From Chara braunii (Eukaryota; Streptophyta; Charophyceae; Charales; Characeae), in NCBI GenBank assembly GCA_003427395.1, contig BFEA01000298.1:1853529-1917528 (forward strand): DNA of 64,000 nucleotides, read 5' to 3'. The notes below the pieces were generated by a model that saw only the letters and a list, made by a program, of their open reading frames with translations, ran no database searches and had not been told where the DNA came from. A program made the position numbers and the translations under genes. Positions within the stretch are counted from its first letter, which is position 1. Each line of letters opens with the position of its first letter. Of the stretch, positions 12,062-21,975 are shown piece by piece.

Positions 12062-12675
12062 CTGGGCATTGTTTCTAAGCTGAATGACCCAGGGTTGTGT
12101 TATTTGACTATTTTCTGAAGGGCCAGATATTGTTTCTAAGTTGAATGGCCTGGTTGGTATGTTTATTTTCTGAGGGCGTGTCTGATGTGAAAGGGTTTTC
12201 TTGTTTCATTCTAAGGGAGGATTTTTGGTCTAAGGCTGGACATTGTTTCTAAGCTGAATGGCTTAGCCTGAAAACCACGCACATATGTACAACCTGTGTA
12301 TAAAAGGAAGTATTTTACATATATTTGCATGTGAACTGGCAGTTGGGCATCGTTTCCAAGCCGAATGACCCAACGTTAAGCCATATCACTAAGGAGAGAA
12401 GAGAAATTACGAAGTATAATTGGAAATAGACTGGGCAAGCTGATCATTGTTTCCAAGCCGAATAGTTCAGTCCCCTGCCCATATTTGTTTTTTCTTTTTG
12501 AGAACAAAGTTAGAGAATTATTAAACTTTGGATATTAAACAGTTCAGGGCGGCTAGGCATTGTTTCCAAGCCGAACGGTTTAGCCAAGTGCCCAAAGAAG
12601 AGAAAAGTAGTAGTGCAATCTGTTCGTGTATATCATAAGGGCACGTTGGACATTGTTTCCAAGCCGAATGGTCCA
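12062..12675 (+). repeat. hairpin array of the outer LTR (about 7 units)
   Basis: Seven copies of a near-constant core, CATTGTTTCCAAGCCGAATG with Y variants, spaced about 50 to 110 bp. Each is flanked by short arms that differ between units yet pair within the unit: CTGGG/CCCAG (12062..12092), GTTGGG/CCCAAC (12342..12374), GGCTA/TAGCC (near 12550-12585), TGGAC/GTCCA (12647..12675). Two units pair less well. Confidence 0.8.
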
Positions 12676-12860
12676 GTATATGTGTCATATGTAAGTTGGG
12701 TATCAGGGATGAATTATTTCAAGACTCACGAACTATCTTATGGGAAATAACTTGGGATGGTGAGAGTACTTACCCTCGTGGTTTGACTTGCATGTGACTG
12801 AGTAGGATGACTATCTGATCTGAGCTTCAATTTGATAGATAGTTGCCTTAGTTGCTGGCC

Positions 12861-12864
12861 ACGT
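12861..12864. other. target site duplication ACGT (left copy, solo LTR)
   Basis: ACGT directly abuts the solo LTR end at 12865 and is repeated at 55164-55167, directly after its other end. Confidence 0.8.
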
Positions 12865-14373
12865 TGTCGAGCACATCGGTCCGGCACCGCACGAAGCAGC
12901 GCGGGACCCTCCCCGCCGCGTCACACAGGAGTTGGTTTAACCTTGCCGCGAACACACAAGTGGAGCTTCCTTAGGACGCTCTGGCCGGGTGCGCCAGCCA
13001 TACCTCTCGCAAGCCCCTACGATAGGATAAGGCCTACGCGAGGCACGACTACCTCCACCTTACGGGAGCTGTCACCTCCCTTCAGTGGGCGTATCCCCGC
13101 CGAGCTACCAGTCCACAGTACGAGAGTTGATCAGCTGCAATCGCAGAGGTGGACCAGCCGAGGGCGTTTCTCGTTCGCTGTAGCATAAGGGGTACGCGCG
13201 GTACTACGCCTCTATCGGACCCGCACGTGAACCGACATCTTGGGGGGGATGAGGTCCTAAGCGCGGCTCGTCGCTGGTCGACTAGGCCATATCCCACGCG
13301 CCACGCACACATCACTATAAGGTATACAAAAGTAAAGCACGCGCACACACGCACACGAGTACTGAACGACACAAAGGACGTACAACACGGCACACTCCTA
13401 GTCCCTTTGTATCCAACCCATAACTTTACGCAGTGGAAGTCGGTAACTGCCGTACGCGGGGTTTAGTATAAGATCGCTCGAACGTAGGATCCACGCATAC
13501 CAATTCACTATGCAACTCTACGTGAGTAACTGCGATGACGGCACATTATGTGGTGTCCATACCCAAATGGCATATTCTAAGCCATGCGGTCGCTTCCGAT
13601 GCTCAGGCGTCGACTGACGTGCGCGCCAAGAGGGGGTAACCCTTTAGCGGGCGCAAAACCGGCCTGAGGGCTTTACCGCCTTCTGCACCCTGAGGTGTCC
13701 CAAAGGGTACGGGGTAAGACGGTCCCTAGGGCAGGAAGGGGCTTAAAGCGGTGGTGAGTTGTCTGGCGCATCACCAGCGATACGCTGATCCTTCCGCCCG
13801 GAACTTTATCGTTCCACAAAAATAAATGCCAACTAGGAAGCATATATATAAATAGAAGGGTCATTCCCTCCTTTCTATTCATTCCAACCCTGGATTAGGT
13901 CCCTAACACGCGGACCCTACAGGCCACACAAGTACCCTACATAGGTACGCATACATACACATATACACACATATATACACATATGGGAATGAACGTGTGA
14001 CGATCACATCTCACAATCACAGTGGGTCTCCTCATGCACATATATAAGATCGCAGGGCAGTCCAATCCAATAATCTAAGTCACAGAACATACCTGCAATC
14101 ACATCGAACAGTCAAACAGAAGTCCATGCACTACACGGAGTCAACTCCAACCAATTTCTATGCTCATACCCTTTGCCTCAGCCATGCAAGCCCCAACCTC
14201 CAGCTAACTAACCTTAAGTAAATACTCAGTACCTTTGTTCAATGACAATTCAATAAAAGTCCGAGTGAAACCTTAACAAAACAGAGAAGATCACCAGGGC
14301 TGAAGCCTCTTTAGGTTGAGTAAGGAGAGTGGGTTGAGGTTGAGTCGTAAACCGACGAGTCGGCAACCGACCT

Positions 14374-14388
14374 GTTATCAATGATAAC
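14374..14388 (-). other. conserved covarying hairpin (solo LTR copy)
   Basis: GTTATC / GATAAC stem, counterpart of 29493-29511 and 56084-56102. It sits next to the strongly conserved block that reads TGAGTCGTAAACCGACGAGT on the plus strand here. Confidence 0.6.
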
Positions 14389-14639
14389 CGAAGGTGATTC
14401 TCGTAGGATCAAGCTGAACTTAGTCCAAGTCCTGAATCAATCGATCAGAGAGACCTGTAACACAAAACAGGCCAATCTCAAGCTAAGTCTATACGTTTAG
14501 GGAGAATAATCTTCATATCGTAATCTTACGCAAGTCACCATTTCTAACCAAGCCTAAGTCTACCTTTAACTAGCGCTCAGCGAAAGGTGGATCTCGTCAT
14601 AGCCTCCCCTACATATGTTGCCACCTGTCAAAACATATT

Positions 14640-15185
14640 CTAACTCCCCTAAATTAGGAAAATTTCGGCAGCGCTTCCCATAGGAAAAGTGACATCGCAG
14701 AAAATATACTAGCCCAAAAGTCAAACTTTTGATCCCAGAAGTCCAAATTTGTCTAACTCTCCGACCTAGCAAACATTTGGGTAGCATTTCCTTCAGAGGG
14801 GAAGGCTTCCCAGATTTATACTAAGTCAGATTTGAACTTAGACATAAAGTCCAAGTTCTGTCGGATAGAATCTCAACCAACTCCTTAGATTTGCAGAAAT
14901 TTCGGCAGCGCTTCCCGTAGAGAAAGTGCTAGTCCAAGATTTACACAAAGCTAAGTTTGGAATTTGAAAATGACTTTGATCCTTCAGGGCCCAATTTTGA
15001 CTAACACCCTGATTTAGTAAGAATTTGGGCAGCATCTCCTTTAGAATAGGAGGCTCCCCAGATTCTTACTAAGTCAAAAAGTCATCAAGGCCGGATCCAG
15101 AAGAAGTCAAAGTTTTGACTAACTCCTTGATTTCGTAGAAATTTCGACAGCGCTTCCCGTAGAGAAAGTGGCTTACCAAGATTTA
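14640..15185 (-). repeat. alternating ~120-bp repeat array in solo LTR
   Basis: Five units alternating between an A form (plus strand AATTTCGGCAGCGCTTCCC, near 14666, 14897, 15139) and a B form (ATTTGGGCAGCATCTCCTTT-like, near 14774, 15010). Each carries a small pyrimidine/purine hairpin such as CTTCCCGTAG..GAAAG. Confidence 0.75.
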
Positions 15186-15483
15186 TACAAGACCAAGTCT
15201 GAATAAAAAAGATCCCAGAAAATGCAGAAACTGAGCTAATTTAACAAAAGCGAGCCCAAAAAATGCAAGAATCGACTCTAACTCCTATGACTCTAGTACG
15301 TGGCGAGCAACTACAACAACTACCTAGCAAATCCAAACTCAGACTAAGAAGTGGCATCACTCAGTCACATGCAGGCCAAACCACAAACATGCACTCTCTC
15401 ACCATTCCCAAGTTACCTTAGTAAACAATAGTTCGTAGCCTTTCAATGATTTGTCCCTTATACCCAGCTTACATAGGGCATAA

Positions 15484-16151
15484 GGCTAGACCACCCAAAC
15501 TTATGGGACATGTGTAGCCCAGCCCAGAAGTATACACAAACACAGGGCACAACAACTTTTCTCTTCTTTGGGCATATAACTAGGCCATTCTAGTCGCCCT
15601 GAACTGTTTAAATATCCAAGGTTTATATAACTGTCTGTACTTAGTCTTTTGAGGTAGCATATAGCCGAGCCGATCATCTTCAGCTCAAGACTCAGCCTGC
15701 CCCTTCGTACCACAAGTTTATTCTTAGTTTAATACTCTCTTCAGTTGGTGATAAGCTATAGTCAAGTCACCCAAACTAATGGAACCCTGCCAGACTAGCC
15801 TGTTCATAGATAGTATAATAGTAAAGTATATCAAAGTTATAGCCTTCCGGTTCCAGCATGTGCGAGGCGTTGGACCAAGACCACCCAAACTTATGGAACA
15901 TGTCTTGGTCCTCAGCCTGGTTCGTTTCTCTTAAAGCCAAGGCAAAAAGATACTGACAGAAACCCAAAGTAAACAAGGCTGCCTGACCACCCAAACTTAT
16001 GGATTTGACTGGCTCCTGAAAACGCAATCACATTCAGCCCTCACAAGTCAGAGCAACCAGACCACCCAAACTTATGGATTTGTCTGGTTCACCGTGCAAT
16101 CCAAAAGTTAACATAGCACTGGGCCTTCCCAAACTTATGGAACTGACCCAG
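15484..16151 (-). repeat. hairpin array of the solo LTR (about 6-7 units)
   Basis: Core on the plus strand is GACCACCCAAACTTATGGA. Flanking arms vary and pair: GGCTA/TAGCC (15484..15519), GGACCAAGAC/GTCTTGGTCC (15872..15911, ten perfect pairs), AACCAGAC/GTCTGGTT (16055..16089, eight perfect pairs), CTGGG/CCCAG (16119..16151). One unit near 15979 pairs imperfectly. The core is unrelated to that of the other two LTRs. Confidence 0.8.
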
Positions 16152-19100
16152 CCTTTGGTTGACCCAGTCAAACTCATGCAAAACTGTCTTTCTCCCACCC
16201 ATCCCCTAGATGCAATCCCACAATTTGCTTTCAATCAACCAAAGAAGTTGAAACTTAACTTTATACATGCCTTCCTTTACTTTGTCTGGTTATGTCCTGA
16301 ATAGAAAACAGAAGTCATAGGGCCAGGCATGCATTCACTAGTCAAGCTATAGGGGGATATGCAAACATGGGTGTAGTGGGAGTATACAGATAGGAGGAAG
16401 TTACCTGGTGGTTCCCTGCCTCCAGAACCTCGCCTAGGTTCTGGCAGAGCTCCCGCAATCGGTGGGAGGACTCCCCACAGAGCCTTGATGCGGAGCTACG
16501 GGTTGCAATCCCGCCTGCCGCCCTCCCCTCGTAACCAACTGACTAGACTTGGAGTAAGAAAGACAGATAGAGAAAGTATAGAGACTCTCAGGGGGGCGCA
16601 CTCAGACTCGCATGAGGGGACCTTGTTATCTTGGTTCGCCAGAGGGCCCCGCAATGGCAGCCACAGTGACAGCTTGACCAACCCTGAGTCACGTGCCGAA
16701 CTCGATTGCCGAACGCAACCCCCTGATGATCTCCTAACTCGCAGCACTAACTCCCCTTAACAACCTGCTATCATGCAGCAGTAACAACCCCTCTTGCAGT
16801 CCAACCACAGCCGCACAGCAGCCCGCAATGGCCCTTAGATGCGGCCTCAGTACTCAGTGGCGGCCAGCAGTAACAGCAGCGGCTCCCAGCAGCAGCAGTT
16901 CCCACACAGCCCCAAGGTGCAGCAGTTAGTGCACGACCAACAACAGCCCGCAGCACTCGTTTGCCGCATGCAGCAGTAACTGGTAACCGACAACAGTTGT
17001 GCACAGTCGGAAAAACAGCAGCAATTGTTCCTCGTTTAGCCCCCAAACCAGCAATAGCACAGTCACCTACCGCAGCACCAGCTGTTCCCAGATAGCCACC
17101 CAGTCCTAGCTCGTGCGAAGCTAACCAGTAGTCCACAGCAGTTACCAGCAGCAGCAAGCAGTTCAACCCTCAGCCGGATACAGCGTCGACAGTCCCCTGA
17201 CTGCCCTCCAAGTTGCAGCAGCAGCCTTGCCGTACCGAAGAACAGCTACGGTACACTGCTGCACCAGTCCCACAACAACCCAATAAGAGCCTGACCAATC
17301 CACAGGTGGCAACTGCAGTCTCTTTGACAAACAGTATTGATACAGCCTCTCGCAGCAGCAGCACATGGTAGGCACAATACGTCTGTTAACTATGCAGTCT
17401 TATCATTTCCCAGCGCCCTGCGGCCCCTCTAAGTCATAACACTAGCCCTTTGTATAGCGCTCGCTTACCCCTCTGCATTCACCGCTGCGTGCAGCTAGTG
17501 CACAGCATGACGCACAACGAAAAATCATCCACGGGAGCACAACCCAGTACGGGGTACGCAACAAGGTGGCACCGTAGCGGCGAGCTGCAGCAGTACCCGA
17601 TGTTGCACAACGTTACACAGTGTCGCACAGCGTTGCACTCTGCTGGCCTCACTGCAGCAGACCCTCCACTATCGAGCACGACACCGATCATTCCGTAGTA
17701 GCAGCGGTTTGACCAGCCTACCAATACTGCCCCCGACAACTGCACCAATTTGGAGCACAACAGCCCACCTGAAACATACTCAGCCAGCTGGACCCAGCAT
17801 CCAGCATTGTATTGGCACCGCCGCCGCAGCTCCGATCTCCCACTGCAGCGCTCTTGCTACCACCAACAGCAGCCAACTCAGTTCTTGCTGTCGTAACAGT
17901 CCGAGCCAGCTAATAGTACCAACGAAAATCCCAGCAGTTATGTGGTTCACCTACCGCCCCTTCAGTGTTGCACCAGTCTGGGAGACGTGGCAACCTTCCC
18001 AATAGTGCAGTAGTCAACCTCCACAGTAATAGCCCTCACTGCGTAACCACATCAGTGCTATGAGGTATGAAAGACCCGTAAACCCCAACTCGTTGTAGCG
18101 GCCACACTCCCGTAACCATACTGCTTCTCAAGGAGCACCGACCACCACCCCAAGCGCCTTTAAACAGCTGTGGTAACAATTTGACATTACTGCCGAAAAC
18201 CAGCGATCTCACTCCCTTCCTTTAACCACAGCTCATTGCTTTACAATGCTTCGCACACTGAAGTGTCCCGGTAATACTTTACTGCAGCATTCGGAGCACT
18301 GCACACCCTACAGAAATGCCCATGGCAGCAATCGGAGCACACACCGACGTCGCCTATACAGACCTACACCACAACCAGGCACGCGCCCTGTTGCCCCTCT
18401 CTCCCGCCTACCGGACCTAGTCTTTCAGACATTCGATCCACTCCCCGGCCTGGCAAGTGTGAACTCTTGTCTGAAAGCCGGGATATGGTGTAACAGTTTG
18501 GCTCTAGAATTTCCACAGTTGTCCGAGTAGTACGGAAACTACCAAAAATAATATAAACAAAAAGTTTTAGCTTAATGGACCTGTTGCATTTGCATAGCGT
18601 GAAGGTGGCCACACTTAAACGTGCCTGGCTCAGTGCTTGAGACACAAGCCTGGGCCCTGTGACTGCAGATGGGCCCCTCCTCCGGAGGCCAGTCTTACTC
18701 ACGAGCTACAAGGTGGCCATATAACCCCATGTGGCAAGGACACAGCGACGTGGAACCGGAAAGCCAGCGGAAAGGCACGACAGAAAACAAAACAGCAGGA
18801 AGCCTACTGGTGCTAAATCCTGGTTACAGCAATCTCTATATTTTAGTCACAGCAACAACCTGCAACATCAGGTTTTTGGTCACATAGTCATAGTGGCAAT
18901 GCTGCGAGCATCCGAGCATTTGGTAACAGTAGTGGTACCCACCACGAACACCACTAGGGACCCAAAGTAGGTAGATATGATTCACACTCCGCTATCTGCC
19001 CAATACATAGAGAGGGCAAATCTACGGCCAGTAGGTGAGCGGACTCATCATGTAGACTTCAAGAATGAGTCTCCTGCGGAAATAGGAGCGGGTACATGTA

Positions 19101-20550
19101 CCACGTGCACACCCTTCCCCCTTGTCTATGCATGTGTGTGCGTGTGCGTGTCTGCTCTTCTCTTGGATCTGTTGGGCTTTACTGATGCCTTTACCCTCGG
19201 CTCGATTCCCAACGCCCCTGCACCCATGCACGCTCTCGCACAGATCAGCCATAGGGAGTACACTGATATGCACTCCCTCTAGATGCACTTGGCTGCAAGT
19301 ATGACCACATTCAGCCCAGGGATGTGCATACGGCTATGGCCCCGGTCACTTGCAAGTAGTCGAGAGGGGCGTAGTTAATCTTGGACTCCTACGATCTGCA
19401 GGTAAGCTCCCTCTCCCTGCTGCTGTGGTACTCTTCCTTACCCATACCTCGAAACCGCCATGAATCTAGCGCTTGAACAGGGCTACATGCATTCATAGTT
19501 AGTTGCACTCCACCTCTGGGCGCAGCTTCCACTGCTTATGCTGCCCTTTCTCCCCCATGCCTTGCTAATCTGACTTCACAGACTAACTCGCGAGGTTCTA
19601 AAACCCCGGAATCGAATCCTAGTTCGCCCGTTTTCGTCCAGAAACGGGCGATCTATCTGTTTTTCTGTGGCGCCATATTCACGCCTTGGACACCCCCCGC
19701 GCACCCTCGTCCCACTCTAATTTCCCAAATACTAATTCAATGCTCAAACTAACACTCCCACCATGTTCCCCTCCTTCTAAAACGTTGGAGCAGTGCCCTC
19801 CTTTGCCTAGTCTGGCTAAGAAACGGGCGATCTACGAGCTTCTCCGTCCGCCATGCATGTTTTTCCCTCCTACTCCGCCACCCTTTTTTTTTCCGTTTTG
19901 AATGCACTTACCGGGGACCGGTGTCCGCATACACTGACGATTTCCCCCTGCGTCCCTTTCCCAAACCAGCACGGTGCCAATCAGCCGTTGATCCTATAAT
20001 GGCGATACCGTTGTGCAACAGCTCCCACGACCCCGAGGGCAACTTCAGGGGGAATCAGCTCCTCGACTGCTGCCACCATGCCCAAGTCCGGCGCAGAGAT
20101 CGTAGATCACCACCACAACGGTCTCCCCTCTTCGTGGCGCTCACTCCCTCAACTGCCTGCTAACTCGTAGCTCGCCACTCTGCCGCTACCATAGACTTGC
20201 CAGTACACCGAGAGACACATACGATTCGGTCCGCTCGCCCGGAGCCGACCTCCCCCACCTTGGCAGGTACTCCGTGCTCCCTAAATCTGGCCCCGAACTT
20301 GGCCAGGTATGTGATTCCCACGCACCCCTCCCCTCTCTCTCTATCTTTCTCTGGCACGCACGCCTCTCTCCCTAGCCCAGCTACTGCGGAGCCCCCCTTC
20401 CGACGTCGTTCCTCCCGCCGTCTACCATCTCTGTCCACCCCCTGCTGCCTTTACAACGTAGTGCCCAGTGCTAAACTTGGCCGAGGGAACGGTCAGCAGC
20501 GGCAGCTCACCGTACGCCACAACAAGCAACCGGTGTCGGGCTACTCCCGA

Positions 20551-20629
20551 CTTTATACATGTCTCTATTGGGCAGGGGCCATGCTAATCTCCTCCGTATC
20601 GTTCCAGTTCCACGGATGTCCCGAAGGAC
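20551..20629 (-). pseudogene. U6 snRNA-like pseudogene
   Basis: On the minus strand it reads GTCCTTCGGGACATCCG, then GGAACGATAC, then GATTAGCATGGCCCCTG, matching the 5' hairpin, central region and AGC-containing core of U6 spliceosomal RNA for about 60 bases before drifting near the 3' end. The catalytic ACAGAGA box reads ACGGAGG, so function is unlikely. I see no upstream sequence element or TATA-like box at Pol III spacing. It lies inside the solo LTR about 1.1 kb from the LTR start. A weaker trace (GGCATGGCCC..AAGCAAGAG) sits at a similar place in the inner LTR near 22349. Confidence 0.75.
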
Positions 20630-20944
20630 TACAGCACCCCAGTGGAACCCCGGCAGTTGTACCCACGAAACTAGGCTGAGGGCTTCACTGCAAGCCTCGG
20701 TACCGGCACCGGCCTTGCCTCAGAAAAATAAAAAATAGGAAAAATAAAAAATGAAAACTTTCTAAGACCTTAGGGGTAAAAGAAAATAATGATAAATAAC
20801 AAAAAGAGAAAACCGGGTGGGGGAGGAGGACCGTTGGTACTTGGTCCTACCTCACGGGCCCGCCATCGGACTCCCCCACAGCAAAACCAAAAGGGATAAT
20901 CCTGTAGGACACTCAGCCCCTCAGCATTCTTCACGCTACTCTGC

Positions 20945-21070
20945 AGCTCCGCTTTGCTACCCATTGGCCTCAATCCCCATATTTCCATTGTAACAGTCCA
21001 ACACCATAACCTATAGGGCTAAGCCCAATCTTAATATTATCATAGGGCTAAGCCCAATCTTAATATTATC
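20945..21070 (-). other. tRNA-like segment in solo LTR, with 29-bp tandem duplication
   Basis: On the minus strand it contains GGGCTTAGCCCTATAGGTTA, TTGGACTGTTAC and GGGGATTGAGGCC, the counterpart of the inner LTR's tRNA-like segment. The box A part is duplicated as two 29-bp copies (21013-21041 and 21042-21070). Confidence 0.45.
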
Positions 21071-21156
21071 TTGCGCGGTATTCCATATGAACAGGTGCGG
21101 CGCAGCCCCCAGGCCTGGGACGCAGCCCCAGCCCTCATTCCTACCTCTCATTAGAC

Positions 21157-21160
21157 ACGC
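21157..21160. other. target site duplication ACGC (left copy, inner element)
   Basis: ACGC abuts the LTR start at 21161 and is repeated at 54810-54813 directly after the 3' LTR. Four-base duplications are seen for both insertions in this family. Confidence 0.8.
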
Positions 21161-21170
21161 TGTCGGCCCG

Positions 21171-21190
21171 AATACCCTTACAAGGGTATT
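21171..21190 (+). other. palindrome near LTR start
   Basis: AATACCCTTACAAGGGTATT, a 9-bp stem with 2-nt loop starting 10 bp inside the LTR. It is present in all LTRs of the family: 43272-43291, 7525-7544 and 55134-55153 (minus). Confidence 0.85.
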
Positions 21191-21905
21191 TGGGCACATT
21201 TTCACATCTCGCAGAAGATGCGTTTTTTCAGCAATATCCGAGAGACTGTCCCATTTCTGGGTGACCACAACCAACTCCCAGAAGGTGGGAGTGACACTCG
21301 CATTTCGTGATTGAATCTGAGAGTGTGTGAGCGTGCACCTTGAGGGCACGCGTTAGGCTAGCAGGACAGTTACTCAGTATAAACCAATAACCCCGTTTGG
21401 TAGTACGAGCTAGGAGTAGGTTAGGGCCCTGCCTCGCACGCGCTGACGAAATTTCAATCCATAGACAATTCTACAATTGAGAGTACGGCTGAAGGAGGGC
21501 TCCGTTCGACTCACGGCGGGTGGCGTTTGGGGGCCGCGCCATGCGGGCCACGCAGATATTAGGTTTGACCATGTGTTGTCGGCAGTAGGAGCCGTGACAA
21601 ACTTTGGCTAGGATGGCACGGGCTGGGTATGGTGTGAGTGAAAGCCAGGGTCTTTCCGACTCGGAGATAGTAAAAGGACACCCTTTTGACGGATATGGTG
21701 GAGCAGGAAAGCCTCGCCCTTTGGCTGCAGCNCNNCGGGGCTACATACAGGATGAGTCTAGTAAACACGGCCCTTGGGTGGCAAACACAGGCGTGTGGGG
21801 CCACGGGCTCAGGCAATAAGCCAAACGGTGGCCTTGGCGCACACTTTGCAGGCCCAGGTAGGTTGTAGTTACTCTTCATATGAGAGATTGCACCTNCTAN
21901 AACCA

Positions 21906-21975
21906 GGCTTTGGCTTAGCCCTATTGGTTACAGCACTAGACTTTCAGCCAGCAGATCNGGGGATCGAGACCAGCC
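21906..21975 (+). other. tRNA-like segment (5' LTR)
   Basis: Box A-like TGGCTTAGCCCTATTGG (21911-21927), tRNA-like GGTTACAGCACTAGACTTTC, and box B-like GGGATCGAGACC (21960-21971), followed about 60 bp later by a T-rich run. Anticodon and acceptor stems do not fold cleanly. It is probably a tRNA-derived relic or Pol III promoter-like module. Confidence 0.5.

Larger units (their letters stand above)
7515..12864 (+). repeat. outer element LTR, first part (5.35 kb)
   Basis: Begins TGTCGGTGC with the palindromic AATACCC..GGGTAT motif 10 bp inside, directly after the element's 3' internal region, so it is the 3' LTR. In order it carries a tRNA-like segment (7972-8042), purine-rich DNA, a CTG/CAG-rich part (about 11050-11400), a conserved block (11540-11815) and a hairpin array (12062-12675). 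It is interrupted at 12864 by the minus-strand solo LTR and resumes at 55164. Joining TTGATAGATAGTTGCC.. (12832) to GCTAGAGCCATAGG (55168) restores the continuous sequence seen in the inner LTR at 28847-28890. No ORF with a recognisable domain is present. Confidence 0.85.
12865..21160 (-). repeat. solo LTR, minus strand, first part (8.30 kb)
   Basis: On the plus strand it begins TGTCGAGCACATCGGTCC, the reverse complement of the family's LTR end, and runs backwards through the family order: terminal domain, hairpin (14374-14388), alternating repeat array (14640-15185), hairpin array (15484-16151), conserved block (about 16398-16540), CAG-rich DNA (16750-18100), a U6-like pseudogene (20551-20629) and a tRNA-like segment (about 20945-21070). 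It is cut at 21160 by the inner element and ends at 55163. Both outer ends carry ACGT, no primer site complement lies below 12861, and no internal region is attached, so it is a solo LTR formed by LTR-LTR recombination. Confidence 0.85.

Noticed and set aside
20551-20629. Functional U6 snRNA gene
   Set aside because: The ACAGAGA box is altered, the 3' part is diverged, and no upstream Pol III promoter elements are visible.
21906-21975. Functional tRNA gene
   Set aside because: Box motifs are present but acceptor and anticodon stems do not pair and the anticodon differs between copies.
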